Positions 9,279 through 18,868 are shown, counted from the stretch's first letter. The stretch is DNA of 64,000 nt from Clostridioides difficile (GCF_001299635.1 NZ_JRHN01000043.1:146314-210313); one strand, 5' to 3'. The notes: generated from the sequence alone by a model not told the origin. A program made the numbers and translations.

Positions 9279-9311
9279 TAAAAAAATAGATGCTTTATGA
9301 TAAGCATCTAT
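9279..9311 (-). terminator. Terminator of the AraC-family gene
   Basis: Perfect 10-bp arms ATAGATGCTT/AAGCATCTAT (9286-9295, 9302-9311) with a 6-nt loop, followed on the minus strand by TTTTTTT. It is ~35 nt after the AraC-family stop codon. Confidence 0.85.
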
Positions 9312-9346
9312 CCTTTAATTAAATTATTTTTTAGTTTTTTTATAGA

Positions 9347-10216
9347 TTATTTTATAGGTATATAAATATCAATTTGTGAATCCATATTATCAGGACCTAA
9401 AAATCGTTCATCGTATACTTCAAAATCCTCTCTTATATCAATTTCGTCTTTTGAACTCAAAAACCAAGTGCCCCATATATATTCATAAGTTTTATCTAAA
9501 CTTTCCAAGCTACCAATATGAGTAAATACAGCATACTTTCCTCCTGTAATAGTTTTTGCAACAAATGAATCTGGAATATACTCATAACTGCCAACTTCAA
9601 ACCCTATTATCTCATTAAATTCCATATTTTCACTAACTAGATGTATTTTAGATGTTGCTTCACAAATTCCAAAAGCTCTCCTTGATGGTAAAGTATTTGG
9701 AACAATATGATGCACTTTCTTAAACTTCTCCCACAAATTAGGTAATGAGTTATCTTCTAGTATCACATTATCTCTTATACCAATTACCATTATTTCATCT
9801 ATTTCTTTTATAACTGGTTTAATCGTTATATTCTCCATAAGATGCTTCATAAAATCTAATTCTAATTTTTTCTTTTTACCAACAAATACATCTATTCTAT
9901 TTTTTCTATATTCCATAGGGCTAACTTTATATATAGACTTAAATGCTCTGCTAAATGCTTCTGAGGATTCAAAACCACTATCAATAGCTATATCTATTAT
10001 CTTTTTTTCACTGTATAAAAGTTCTTTTGTGCTATTGACCAAACGTCTTTTTTTTATGTAGCTTCCTACACTTTCACCAAACATAGACTTGAATAGGCGT
10101 GTCAAATGATAATAAGAATATCCTGATTCTTTTGCCACATCATTTACAGTTATATTTTCTTTTAGATTATTCTCAATATATACTACAGCTTTTTCAAAAT
10201 ACTTTAAGTAATCCAA
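9347..10216 (-). CDS. AraC-family regulator with GyrI-like effector-binding domain
   Basis: 289 residues. The N-terminal ~105 residues are a double HTH of AraC/Rob type (ITVNDVAKESGYSYYHLTRLFKSMFGESVGSYIKKRRL and IDIAIDSGFESSEAFSRAFKSIYKVSPMEYR). Residues ~130-289 form a GyrI-like/BmrR-type ligand domain (VGSYEYIPDSFVAKTITGGKYAVFTHIGSLE), often a sensor of drugs or cationic small molecules. Translation starts at TTG 10214-10216, 7 nt after GAGGAGG. It is monocistronic with its own strong terminator. The target is unknown. Confidence 0.88.
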   Translation of the reverse strand: MDYLKYFEKAVVYIENNLKENITVNDVAKESGYSYYHLTRLFKSMFGESVGSYIKKRRLVNSTKELLYSEKKIIDIAIDSGFESSEAFSRAFKSIYKVSPMEYRKNRIDVFVGKKKKLELDFMKHLMENITIKPVIKEIDEIMVIGIRDNVILEDNSLPNLWEKFKKVHHIVPNTLPSRRAFGICEATSKIHLVSENMEFNEIIGFEVGSYEYIPDSFVAKTITGGKYAVFTHIGSLESLDKTYEYIWGTWFLSSKDEIDIREDFEVYDERFLGPDNMDSQIDIYIPIK

Positions 10217-10477
10217 TATGACACCTCCTCAAATCAGATATTCTTATAAATTGTAAATATACATATATATATAAATTAATACTACTTTGTTAATATACTA
10301 AAATATAATAAACAATTCAATACATTTCTATATACTCTTTATTTATTTTACAATTTTTAAATTGTTTATAAAGTTAAATAAAAAGGAACTAAACATTTGA
10401 TTATTACTTAAAATAAAGTATCTATAGGATAGCATAATACTTACTCATACAAAATATCTTTTTCTCTCACGAAAATA

Positions 10478-11329
10478 TTATTGTTCAAATCGTATTCCAT
10501 GCAAACGATAGACTTCATTTAAATCAGAAATATCAAGAATAAGTCTATCTTCCAAATCCATATTAGAAATTTTCTTCATATCTACATTAGAAAGGTAAAA
10601 GTCATCAATATTATAATTTTCCTGTATCCTTTCTAAATGAACAGATTTTGGAATTGCTATGATACTACTCTGATTAAGCCATTTTAGAATAACTTGAGCA
10701 GGTGTCTTGCTATAAGATACCCCAATCTCTGTCAACATACTATTTTGAAAAATATTTTTTTGTCCTTCTGCAAATGGTGCCCATGCCATAGGCTTAATAT
10801 CATAATTTTCCATAATATTGCGTAATTTTTTCTGCTGACAGAATGGATGCAATTCAATCTGATTGACTGATGGAATAACATCATGACTTAAAATCAAATC
10901 TACCAAACGATCAGATCGGAAATTGCATACACCTATTGATTTGATTTTTCCCATATGGTAAAGTTCCTCCATTGCCTTCCAGCTTCCATGGTAATCCCCA
11001 TAAGGCATATGAATAAGATATAAATCTAAATAATCTATTTGTAAATTAGATAGTGTCTTTTCAAAAGATATTCTAGTTGTTTCGTAACCAGCATCCTGAA
11101 TCCATACTTTAGAACAAATAAACACCTCTTCTCTTGGAATACCACTTTCACGAATTGCATCACCCACTGCTTTCTCATTTCCATAACAAGCTGCTGTATC
11201 AATTAGGCGATACCCTGTACGCAACGCATTTAAAACACTTTCTTTACATTCTTCATAATCAGTTATCTGAAATACACCAAAACCTAACAATGGTATTTCT
11301 AAATTATTATTCAATTTAATTTTCTTCAT
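10478..11329 (-). CDS. Aldo/keto reductase
   Basis: 283 residues, a cytoplasmic NAD(P)H-dependent carbonyl reductase of the AKR5-like group. DTAACYGNEKAVGDAI carries the catalytic Asp and Tyr, VFICSKVW the Lys, and IDYLDLYLIHMPYG the His. The C-terminal IAIPKSVHLERIQEN is the NADP-binding segment. AGAGGG precedes the ATG. It follows the C45-family gene by 37 nt, so they may be co-transcribed. The substrate cannot be deduced. Confidence 0.92.
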   Translation of the reverse strand: MKKIKLNNNLEIPLLGFGVFQITDYEECKESVLNALRTGYRLIDTAACYGNEKAVGDAIRESGIPREEVFICSKVWIQDAGYETTRISFEKTLSNLQIDYLDLYLIHMPYGDYHGSWKAMEELYHMGKIKSIGVCNFRSDRLVDLILSHDVIPSVNQIELHPFCQQKKLRNIMENYDIKPMAWAPFAEGQKNIFQNSMLTEIGVSYSKTPAQVILKWLNQSSIIAIPKSVHLERIQENYNIDDFYLSNVDMKKISNMDLEDRLILDISDLNEVYRLHGIRFEQ

Positions 11330-11366
11330 ATTATTTGCCCTCTCTTTGGTATATTAAATGTATTTT

Positions 11367-12485
11367 TTACTCAATCAATTCAAAAAAATCAGAAGGTGCT
11401 TTTTCAATATCTATATTTATTAACTGTGTTGTAGATTTAATATTGTCATTTAGATAGTATTTATTCCATATATTACTTTCTAGTCCACCCCATAATATGT
11501 TAAACGTTCCTGTATTTAAGTCCATAACTATACTTTTTAAAGTTCCAAAAAAATCGTTATAATAATTACAAGATAATCCATATGGATATTTTAAGGATAA
11601 GAAATTCATTAAATCCTTCTCACTAATTTTTTTAGAATTATCTATGTATTCTTTAATTAAATTATATCTATAAATAGAATTATTCATAGACTGTGGTTCT
11701 AATTTATGAAGTTTATCAATATGAATATGATTTGTAGAGTGAAGAAAATATTCTCTCTTATTTCCAAATTCATTTATTTTCTTTATCTCTTTTTTTCCAT
11801 CTAGAGTTTCTACAAGTACCATATTTCCAGACTTATCTGCAAGTAATAGATTAATGTTATATGCAATAGGCATATCTTCTATATATCCTAATACCTCCTC
11901 TACATCTTTGCAATTTTCTAATAAATATCTAATAACAGCCCAAAACTGTAAACCTACAATTTTAGGTTTTCTCATACCTTCTTGAGCTCCTACAGGATAA
12001 CCACAAGATGTTTGACTTACACCCAAACCACACTCATTCATACCTTCAGTTCTTCCAAACTGCATTACTGTAGTTCCAATGTGTGCATATTTACCAACCA
12101 CCTTAGTTTTACATAAAGCAAAATCTTCCATATGGTGTGAGAAATCAAAATTACGAGCAAAGAGAACATGCCCATTTTCAGTTAATTCTGGTGTTAAAGC
12201 AACTTGACTGCAACCTGGTCTAAGATAGGTCATAGTATAGTATAAAAGTTGACTACTATCTACTTGAATGGCATCAGCAAAACCTTGTAATTCTTCATTA
12301 AGTCCTGGGCAATATTTGTCAAATAACTCTACCATATAGTTTTCTTCTTCTTTAGTTACAACATTAGATTTATTAGTTTGTTCACATATCAACTCTGGTA
12401 TATTTACAATTGATTTTCCTAACTCATATCCTATTTCATAGTTTGTGCCACATAATTCGTAAGTTCTTACTTTTAAAGTCTCCAT
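11367..12485 (-). CDS. C45-family Ntn-hydrolase (acyl-CoA:6-aminopenicillanate acyltransferase-like)
   Basis: 372 residues. Family features: early YEIGYELGKSI, then GCSQVAL, where Cys92 would become the catalytic N-terminal nucleophile after autoproteolysis, then GHVLFARNFDF and GRTEGMNECGLGVSQTSCG. Relatives include penicillin acyltransferase, choloylglycine-hydrolase-like and other amide-bond enzymes; the natural substrate here is unknown. AGGAGG lies 5 nt before the ATG at 12483-12485; a longer frame has no ribosome binding site. No signal peptide is seen, so it is probably cytoplasmic. It is followed by the aldo/keto reductase gene. Confidence 0.82.
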   Translation of the reverse strand: METLKVRTYELCGTNYEIGYELGKSIVNIPELICEQTNKSNVVTKEEENYMVELFDKYCPGLNEELQGFADAIQVDSSQLLYYTMTYLRPGCSQVALTPELTENGHVLFARNFDFSHHMEDFALCKTKVVGKYAHIGTTVMQFGRTEGMNECGLGVSQTSCGYPVGAQEGMRKPKIVGLQFWAVIRYLLENCKDVEEVLGYIEDMPIAYNINLLLADKSGNMVLVETLDGKKEIKKINEFGNKREYFLHSTNHIHIDKLHKLEPQSMNNSIYRYNLIKEYIDNSKKISEKDLMNFLSLKYPYGLSCNYYNDFFGTLKSIVMDLNTGTFNILWGGLESNIWNKYYLNDNIKSTTQLINIDIEKAPSDFFELIE

Positions 12486-12574
12486 ATTATTTCCTCCTAT
12501 ATATCTCGTGTACTTGATTTTATCATTAGGGCTACAACCTTTCATGATATTTTTTGCTATAATAAGTTTGCAAA

Positions 12575-12601
12575 TCTAAAAAATCTAATACGTACTAGAT
12601 T
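12575..12601 (-). terminator. Probable terminator of the flavin-reductase/flavodoxin unit
   Basis: On the minus strand AATCTA-G-TACGTA-T-TAGATT is a near-perfect palindrome (12582-12601) followed by a run of T. It lies ~55 nt after the flavodoxin stop. The stem is A+T-rich, so it could instead be a protein-binding palindrome. Confidence 0.4.
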
Positions 12602-12655
12602 TATATAGGATTATTTAAGTGCCTATTATATAAATTAAGTGTCCAAACTTAAATA

Positions 12656-13147
12656 TTACTTTTGTTCATGCATATTTATTCTTTTAAGCCATGAAATAAT
12701 TTTTTCTTCTGCACCATTTCCTCCATTTCCATAAATATCAAATATCTCTAAAACCTTTGAATTAGGACATAATTTTTTTATATCTTTATCAGCATGACCT
12801 TTTCCACCACCTCCATGAGTAATAAAAGGTATAATATTTTTTCCACTTAAATTATTCTGGTTAAGTAAAGTTGCTATAGGTGGTGCAATTGTACTCCACC
12901 AATTTGGTGTCCCTAAAAAAATAGTATCATAATCACTTAAATCATATGATATTTTTTTAATACTAGGCATAATCCCCTTCTGTATCTCTTGTTGAGCTTG
13001 TTTCACTAGTGCATTATAATCCTTTGTGTATGGTGTTTCTGTAAATATCTCTTGTATATCAGCCAATGTATACTTTTGAATAATTTCTGCAATTCTTTTA
13101 GTGTTTGACGAACTTGAAAAGTATAATACAATATTTTTTTTACTCAT
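12656..13147 (-). CDS. Flavodoxin-family protein
   Basis: 163 residues. The FMN phosphate loop is SSSSNTKRIAEII near the N-terminus, and GTPNWWSTIAPPIATLL is the second flavin-contacting loop typical of flavodoxin_4-type proteins. FITHGGGGKGHADKDIKKLCP follows. No signal peptide is visible. The ATG at 13145-13147 sits after AGGGGGA; a longer frame starting inside the upstream gene is unlikely. It begins 3 nt after the flavin-reductase stop, so the pair is translationally linked and likely works together in electron transfer. Confidence 0.9.
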   Translation of the reverse strand: MSKKNIVLYFSSSSNTKRIAEIIQKYTLADIQEIFTETPYTKDYNALVKQAQQEIQKGIMPSIKKISYDLSDYDTIFLGTPNWWSTIAPPIATLLNQNNLSGKNIIPFITHGGGGKGHADKDIKKLCPNSKVLEIFDIYGNGGNGAEEKIISWLKRINMHEQK

Positions 13148-13149
13148 AT

Positions 13150-13701
13150 CTATTCCCCCTTGTTTTTCAATGTCATACATTTAGCAACTGTATTTCCTGT
13201 TTTTAAATATGTATAACCAGGCATTTCAAATAAAATTGGTTTTAGTTTTTCATAATCAATTTTGCTTTCTTCATTTAAAATTTCTTCATCTGCATATGTG
13301 TGGCTTATTTTTAATATAAAACTTTCAAATCCCTTTGTTTCATAAATATCATCCACATAACATTCCATGTTTAGTTTTGATTCTTTTATTAGTGGAGCTC
13401 CTTCATCACCTATTTCGTATTCAAATACTTTTGATTTATCAATTTTACTTCCACTTACACAACCAACATAATCTGCTTTTGACAACATAGACTCATCTAC
13501 AACATTTACAGAGAGTACTTTACTTTCTCTAATTCCTTTATTTGTATAATGTGATTTTGCTAAACTTATCATAATATGGTCATGCCCAATAATACCTAAA
13601 TGTCCTACTAACATCCAGTTAGGGCTTTCATCAATTACTACTCCAACAACTACCAATGGTGTAGGATATAATCCTATTATAGAACCTAAATCCTTTTTCA
13701 T
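13150..13701 (-). CDS. Flavoredoxin / flavin reductase-like FMN-binding protein
   Basis: 183 residues of the flavin reductase-like domain. The N-terminal YPTPLVVVGVVIDESPNWMLVGHLGIIGHDHIMISLAKSHYTNKGIRESKVLSVN... shows the split-barrel FMN fold; key visible pieces are YPTPLVVVG and SKVLSVNVVDE. Such proteins shuttle electrons in anaerobes or reduce free flavin. AGAGGT lies before the ATG. The MerR-type promoter at 13734-13764 is directly upstream, and flavodoxin follows. Expression is therefore likely MerR-controlled. Confidence 0.85.
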   Translation of the reverse strand: MKKDLGSIIGLYPTPLVVVGVVIDESPNWMLVGHLGIIGHDHIMISLAKSHYTNKGIRESKVLSVNVVDESMLSKADYVGCVSGSKIDKSKVFEYEIGDEGAPLIKESKLNMECYVDDIYETKGFESFILKISHTYADEEILNEESKIDYEKLKPILFEMPGYTYLKTGNTVAKCMTLKNKGE

Positions 13702-13733
13702 ATATAATTACCTCTTTTCTTTTATTTTCTTAT

Positions 13734-13764
13734 ATTGTATTCCCTTAACCAAACTTAAGGTCAA
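13734..13764 (-). promoter_or_regulatory. MerR-type promoter/operator of the flavin-reductase unit
   Basis: -35 TTGACC (13759-13764) and -10 TACAAT (13734-13739) are separated by 19 bp, the overlong spacer typical of MerR-activated promoters. The spacer carries an inverted repeat CCTTAA-GTTTGG-TTAAGG. The layout matches the promoter of the adjacent merR gene. Confidence 0.7.
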
Positions 13765-13767
13765 ATA

Positions 13768-14175
13768 TTATTTTTTATATTCGTGCTTTTCTTTCCATTC
13801 CCTAACCATTTTTTGTGTTACAGGGTCACATAGGTTATAGTAATTTTCAATTTTATACTCAACAACATCTAAACATTCTCGAAGTTTATTAATCTGTGTA
13901 GTCAAATCTTCCTTTACTTCTACCAATATTTCTCTACGTACTTCTTTTGTATCATCATCAGAACATGCAAGTCGTACATATTCAATAATAGCTTCTAAAG
14001 AAGCTCCTGCTTTCTTAAACTTCATAACAAACTCAATCCAGTGAATAGCACGTTCATCATAATCACGAATTCCAGACTTATTTTTAGGAATAGGTGGTAT
14101 TAATCCTATCCTTTCATAATAACGTAAATTATCTACTGATATTCCAGTACGTTTTGAAGCTTCTTTAATTGTCAT
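13768..14175 (-). CDS. MerR-family transcriptional regulator
   Basis: 136 residues. N-terminal winged HTH MTIKEASKRTGISVDNLRYYERIGLIPP, a dimerisation coiled coil (~85-120) and a short C-terminus with one Cys (NYYNLCDPVTQ) in addition to ACSDDD. This resembles the AdhR/NmlR-like stress group often paired with aldo/keto reductases and flavoproteins. The ATG at 14173-14175 is 10 nt after AAGGAG; the ATG at 14181 is 4 nt away and is an alternative. It has its own 19-bp-spacer promoter and lies upstream of the flavin reductase gene. The inducer is unknown. Confidence 0.88.
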   Translation of the reverse strand: MTIKEASKRTGISVDNLRYYERIGLIPPIPKNKSGIRDYDERAIHWIEFVMKFKKAGASLEAIIEYVRLACSDDDTKEVRREILVEVKEDLTTQINKLRECLDVVEYKIENYYNLCDPVTQKMVREWKEKHEYKK

Positions 14176-14207
14176 AAGCATCACACTCCTTATAAGTATC
14201 TTTTTTT

Positions 14208-14238
14208 AATATACAACCTTAAGTTAACTTCAAGTCAA
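14208..14238 (-). promoter_or_regulatory. MerR-type promoter/operator of the merR gene
   Basis: -35 TTGACT (14233-14238) and -10 TATATT (14208-14213) lie 19 bp apart. The spacer has the palindrome CTTgAAGTTAACTTaAGG with a perfect AAGTTAACTT core (14221-14230). This indicates autoregulation and shares the CTTAAG..TTAAGG-like arms with the second promoter. Confidence 0.72.
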
Positions 14239-14273
14239 GCCTTTTTTAAAACTTTTTTACAAATTGGAAAATT

Positions 14274-14309
14274 AAATTAAAAAGGTGAACTACACAGAGT
14301 TCACCTTTT
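14274..14309 (-). terminator. Terminator of the amidohydrolase/carrier operon
   Basis: 12-bp perfect arms AAAAGGTGAACT/AGTTCACCTTTT (14280-14291, 14298-14309) with a 6-nt loop, followed on the minus strand by TTTTTAATTTAATTT. ~110 nt after the YfcC-like stop. Confidence 0.8.
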
Positions 14310-14420
14310 GTTTTAGAAACTATATTTAAATGTAATTTACTATATTATAAATAATTTAATTTAATATGTTTAATCATAATATATATCAGTTTAAAACTAT
14401 ATAAATATATTTTTAACTTT

Positions 14421-15839
14421 TTAAAAAGGACCTAAATTAATCTGCACTGCAATCATCAAAAATATAAACCCTAAAGCTAACTCCATAAGTATTATCTTTG
14501 ATGCAAATTTAAACCATCTTGTATAAGGTACATGAGCAATAGATATTCCAGCCATAAGAACTCCAAGTGTTGGAACTATTCCATTTGCAAATCCATCACC
14601 CATTTGGTAAGCTAACACTGCAACCTGTCTAGGTATACCTATAACATCTGCAAGTGGAGCCATAAGGGGCATTGTTACCATAGCTTGACCAGTGCCTGAA
14701 GGTATAAAGAAATTGATTACAGACTGCATAATCATCATTACTCCACCGCTAAAAATTCTAGGAACATAATTCAACACCAATGACAATCCATGAACTATTG
14801 AATCTAAAATTACTCCCTGTTCTAATATAACTACTATACTAGATGCAAATCCTATCAAAATAGCTGGATAGACCATTTCTTGCATACCTTTCACGAATCC
14901 AGAAGCAATTTTATTTGGGCTCATTCCATAGACTACTCCACATAAGATTCCTAAAGCAAAGAAATAAGCTGATAAGTCTGACATACTCAAAGAAAATTTT
15001 ACAATCAATATCATCAAAGCAAGTATACCACCAAAGAATGTAACTAATACTCTTATATTTCCAGCAGACAATTTTTCTTTAATGGAAGACTTATCTAATT
15101 GCCAATGACTATAATCAATATCTGCTACTAAACTTTTGCTTGGGTCTTTTTTTATTTTTTTACAATAAAAAATTATGTATGTTGAAAGTAAAATCATGGT
15201 GCAAATCCAAAATATCCATCTAAACCACATTCCTGAAAAAAGTGGCAATCCAGAAATACCTTGCGCCAATCCTACAGTAAAAGGATTAATAGTAGCCGAA
15301 CCATAACCCGATGCAAGCCCTAGAAGTAAAATACCTGCAGCAACTAAAGCATCATACCCTAAAGCAATACACAGAGTCATTAATATAGGCAAGAATGCAA
15401 TACATTCTTCATACATACCTACCACTCCACCAGCTAAACCAAAAGTCAATACTAAGCAGGTAATTATAATCTCGCCTTTTTTGCTTCCCTGACTTTTAGA
15501 AATAACTCTTCCAATCAAAGCATCTAGTGAGCCAGTAGAATTTACTATACCAAATGCACCTCCAATAATAAGCACAAAGAAAACTGTTACAGAATTTTTC
15601 CCAAGCCCACTTGGTATAGCTCTAAATACATCCATTATACTGACTGGATGTTGTTCTCCATATTTAAAACTTCCTGCTTGCACAAGCATATTTCCAGTAG
15701 TTAAATCTTCAACTCTATTATACGTTCCAGAAGGAACAATATAGGTCATTATAGCTGCAAATATTATGAGACCTATCATCAAAACATATGCATCTGGGAA
15801 TGATAATTTTCTCTTTTTGCCTTCAGTTTTATTAGTCAT
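14421..15839 (-). CDS. YfcC-type carboxylate/short-peptide membrane carrier
   Basis: 472 residues with about 11-12 hydrophobic segments; the start is KLSFPDAYVLMIGLIIFAAIMTYIVPSGTYNR, characteristic of the YfcC/C4-dicarboxylate anaerobic carrier (DcuC-like) superfamily. FFIPSGTGQAMVTMPLMAPLADVIGIPRQV is the second conserved re-entrant region. A cytoplasmic M20 amidohydrolase is encoded 24 nt upstream. This suggests import of an amidated or dipeptide-like substrate (compare AbgT-AbgB logic), but the substrate is inferred only. AAGGGGA precedes the ATG. Confidence 0.85.
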   Translation of the reverse strand: MTNKTEGKKRKLSFPDAYVLMIGLIIFAAIMTYIVPSGTYNRVEDLTTGNMLVQAGSFKYGEQHPVSIMDVFRAIPSGLGKNSVTVFFVLIIGGAFGIVNSTGSLDALIGRVISKSQGSKKGEIIITCLVLTFGLAGGVVGMYEECIAFLPILMTLCIALGYDALVAAGILLLGLASGYGSATINPFTVGLAQGISGLPLFSGMWFRWIFWICTMILLSTYIIFYCKKIKKDPSKSLVADIDYSHWQLDKSSIKEKLSAGNIRVLVTFFGGILALMILIVKFSLSMSDLSAYFFALGILCGVVYGMSPNKIASGFVKGMQEMVYPAILIGFASSIVVILEQGVILDSIVHGLSLVLNYVPRIFSGGVMMIMQSVINFFIPSGTGQAMVTMPLMAPLADVIGIPRQVAVLAYQMGDGFANGIVPTLGVLMAGISIAHVPYTRWFKFASKIILMELALGFIFLMIAVQINLGPF

Positions 15840-15863
15840 AGCAAAATCCCCTTTATCTAAAGT

Positions 15864-17003
15864 CTACTCTTCTTTCATCTTTTTAATTAAGTCTGGGTTT
15901 TCAAATAAACTAAAGCCTGTTAAAGCTAATATCTTTATACCATCAATCACTCTGTTTTTTGCATATGGATTCATAGAAGCTTTCAAAAATTCCTTTGTAT
16001 GTAGCTCTTCACAATTTTCTGAGAATTTCATTAAAGGGTGTATACATGGTATCATTTGACTTAGATTTCCCATATCTGTAGAACCTAGTAATACTTGTTC
16101 ATCGTCATCATATATACCAAATTCCTCCATAATATTTGTAAAGATACCTGTTAAAACCTTGTTTGCATTTAAACCTTGGCAAGTTGGCTCAAAATGGTAA
16201 AACTCAAGTTCACAGCCAGTAGCTATTGCAGCTCCTCTAGCACAATTTTTTACTTTTTCAACTACCTCATCAAAGTAGTCTTGCTCTTTTGCTCGTATTT
16301 CTAGTCTTACTTTTCCCATGTCAGGTATTACATTTGCAGCAGTTCCTGCTTCTAGTATGATACCATGTATTCTAGTTCCATCTACCAATTGTTGTCTCAA
16401 TGCATTCACATTATTATATAATAATACTACTGCATCCAAAGCATTTATTCCATTATATGGCTTAGCTCCTGCATGAGATGCTTTTCCAGTAAATATGAAA
16501 TCTAATCCCCCTATTGCTATAATTTCTGGCGTTACACATGTTTTTGAATTTGGATGTATCATCATTGCTGCATCATATCCATCAAATACTCCATGTTCTA
16601 TTAAGTAAGGTTTTCCATCTCCAGTTTCTTCAGCTGGTGTCCCAATTATACTTACCTCTCCTTTGTAAGTATCTAGTATACTTGCAAGAGCTATTCCAGC
16701 TCCAACTCCCATGGAAGCTATCAAATGATGGCCACATGCATGACCATTGCCTGGAAGAGCATCGTATTCTGCTATAAATGCTATTCTTGGACCATCACCA
16801 TTTTTCTTAGTTGCTTTGAAAGCTGTTGCCATACCTGCCAAGTTTTCCTCAACCTCAAAACCTTCTTCTCTTAGAAATTCTGCTATTTTTTTAGCAGACT
16901 TGTATTCTTGTAAGGCAATCTCTGGCTCATCATATAAAGATTGACATAGACCTAAAATTTTTTCTTTCTTTAAATCCGCCACTTGTGTTATTTTTTCTTT
17001 CAT
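15864..17003 (-). CDS. M20D-family amidohydrolase/peptidase
   Basis: 379 residues. Zinc-site motifs: EYDALPGNGHACGHH (Asp81, His88-His93) and TPAEETGDGK (Glu127-Glu128 region). The dimerisation lid spans ~175-285. The family includes aminobenzoyl-glutamate hydrolase subunit B, hippurate and N-acyl amino acid hydrolases and indole-acetyl-amino-acid hydrolases. The ATG at 17001-17003 lies 9 nt after GGAGGT; a longer frame would initiate inside that ribosome binding site. Operon with the YfcC-type carrier. No signal peptide. Confidence 0.9.
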   Translation of the reverse strand: MKEKITQVADLKKEKILGLCQSLYDEPEIALQEYKSAKKIAEFLREEGFEVEENLAGMATAFKATKKNGDGPRIAFIAEYDALPGNGHACGHHLIASMGVGAGIALASILDTYKGEVSIIGTPAEETGDGKPYLIEHGVFDGYDAAMMIHPNSKTCVTPEIIAIGGLDFIFTGKASHAGAKPYNGINALDAVVLLYNNVNALRQQLVDGTRIHGIILEAGTAANVIPDMGKVRLEIRAKEQDYFDEVVEKVKNCARGAAIATGCELEFYHFEPTCQGLNANKVLTGIFTNIMEEFGIYDDDEQVLLGSTDMGNLSQMIPCIHPLMKFSENCEELHTKEFLKASMNPYAKNRVIDGIKILALTGFSLFENPDLIKKMKEE

Positions 17004-17404
17004 ATCAATCTTACCTCCCACTAAATTTATTTATTAATTCTTTTATCCTATTATAAACTTTGATTTACTATATTGAACTTATAATCTATCTGCAGTAACA
17101 ATATTATTAGATTTCTTATAAAATTTAGTGATAATGTTACTGTAAAATCTAATCACACAATGAATATCCAAATATCTTTCTATCTATTAAAATAAATAAT
17201 CTTACTATATACTACTATCCAAAATAACAGTTTTAAATATAAATACTCTATATTTCAAATTCATAAAGTAATCTTCAATAATTTAAAAGTTTAAATAGAT
17301 TTACTTTAAATTTCAGTTTTTCTCGCATGCATAATATTAAGTTCATATTTAATTTTTATTATAAATAATTAAATAAAACATGTATAGGACTCTGTAAAAT
17401 ATCT
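17004..17404. other. Non-coding gap between symporter and amidohydrolase genes
   Basis: About 400 A+T-rich bases. An 8-bp inverted repeat CAGTAACA (17093-17100) / TGTTACTG (17135-17142), 34 bases apart, lies ~90 bases upstream of the amidohydrolase gene. It is a possible operator; I see no clear terminator for the symporter gene. Confidence 0.35.
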
Positions 17405-18868
17405 TTAATTTAACTCATGTTTATTTTCTTTTATGTATTTACTTTCCCAAAATTCAGCATTTTTTATATCTAATTCTATAGGATTAAAAGTTCTATCGCT
17501 CCTTTTTACTCCCATCTTTTTCTGCCTTTGATAATCGTAATATGCTTTTATAGCTGGTTTTTTTAGTGTAAATATACCAACTAAGTTTATATATGTTAAT
17601 ACACCTATACATATATCACCAAGTGCCCAACTTGTAAGTGGTTCTATAAAGCAACACATTGCTGCACATATTATAAGCATAAATCTACAGACATTAATTA
17701 TGTGCTTTTCATGTTTTTCTGCCTTAATTCTAGTCACTAAGTAAGATACGTTGGTCTCCATCATGTATGAGAAGGCTAATAATGTTGTAAATGTAAATAG
17801 TAGTAAAACTATTGCTATAAAAATATCACCTAATTGAGGATGTAATGTATTTATTGCACTCTGTACATATTGTGGACCTGGTTCTACACCTGGTAATGTT
17901 GTGTAAACATCTGTAACATTATACATTCCTGTTATTATAATCATAATACCTGTAGCCATACATATTAATAGTGTGTCTACATAAACAGAAAAAGCTTGGA
18001 CTAATCCTTGTTTGGCTGGATGACTCACTTCTGCTGCTGCTGCACCATAAGTTCCAGAACCTTCTCCCGCTTCATTTGAGTATATACCTCTTTTTACTCC
18101 CCAAGATATTGCTGAACCTAACATCCCTCCAAAAACCGAACCAAATCCAAATGCAGATTTAAACATTGTCATAATAGCTCCTGGAACTAGATTTATATTT
18201 GCTATGATTATTACCAATGTCATAATAAGGTATGCTCCACCCATTATAGGTACTACTTTCTCAGCAAATAAACCAATTCTTTTAATTCCTCCAAAAATTA
18301 TTATACCTAGTGCAATAGAAGATGTAACTGCTATTGTCATTTTTGAAAATCCAAATGCTTGATTCATTGCTAGATATAGAGTATTTGATTGTGTGCCAGG
18401 CATAAAAAATGTATAACTTATGATTGCAACCACTGAAAATAAAATTGAACATTTTTTCCAACCAAGACCTTTTTCAAAGTAATACGGAGGACCTCCTCTA
18501 TACTGTCCATCATGCTCATCTTTATATATCTGAGCTAAAGTAGATTCTACAAATGCAGTTGCCGACCCTAATGTAGCCATTATGCACATCCACACTAATG
18601 CTCCTGGTCCTCCCATTGCTATCGCTACAGCTACACCAGCTATATTTCCAGTTCCTATCCTTCCTGCCATAGATGTAGCAAAACCTTGGAACGAAGATAT
18701 TCCAACATGAGAGCTATCTCCTTCAAGCAAAAGAGTAAACATTTCTTTTACATCTTTTATTTGAAAAAATCTTAATTTCATTGAAAAATATAATCCTATA
18801 CACAAACACATTGCAACTAATACAGGTGACCAAACAATTCCATTAATGGTGTTAACTAAATCGGTCAC
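17405..18868 (-). CDS. Sodium:alanine symporter (AGCS family)
   Basis: 487 residues, about 10-11 membrane helices. Hallmarks of the amino acid:cation symporter family are SFQGFATSMAGRIGTGNIAGVAVAIAMGGPGALVWM (residues ~60-95) and VKRGIYSNEAGEGSG (~265-280). It imports alanine or glycine with Na+ or H+. Translation starts at GTG 18866-18868 after GGTGGTGAG. It is single-gene between two non-coding gaps; its position beside the amino-acid oxidation module suggests a related feeding role. Confidence 0.93.
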   Translation of the reverse strand: MTDLVNTINGIVWSPVLVAMCLCIGLYFSMKLRFFQIKDVKEMFTLLLEGDSSHVGISSFQGFATSMAGRIGTGNIAGVAVAIAMGGPGALVWMCIMATLGSATAFVESTLAQIYKDEHDGQYRGGPPYYFEKGLGWKKCSILFSVVAIISYTFFMPGTQSNTLYLAMNQAFGFSKMTIAVTSSIALGIIIFGGIKRIGLFAEKVVPIMGGAYLIMTLVIIIANINLVPGAIMTMFKSAFGFGSVFGGMLGSAISWGVKRGIYSNEAGEGSGTYGAAAAEVSHPAKQGLVQAFSVYVDTLLICMATGIMIIITGMYNVTDVYTTLPGVEPGPQYVQSAINTLHPQLGDIFIAIVLLLFTFTTLLAFSYMMETNVSYLVTRIKAEKHEKHIINVCRFMLIICAAMCCFIEPLTSWALGDICIGVLTYINLVGIFTLKKPAIKAYYDYQRQKKMGVKRSDRTFNPIELDIKNAEFWESKYIKENKHELN

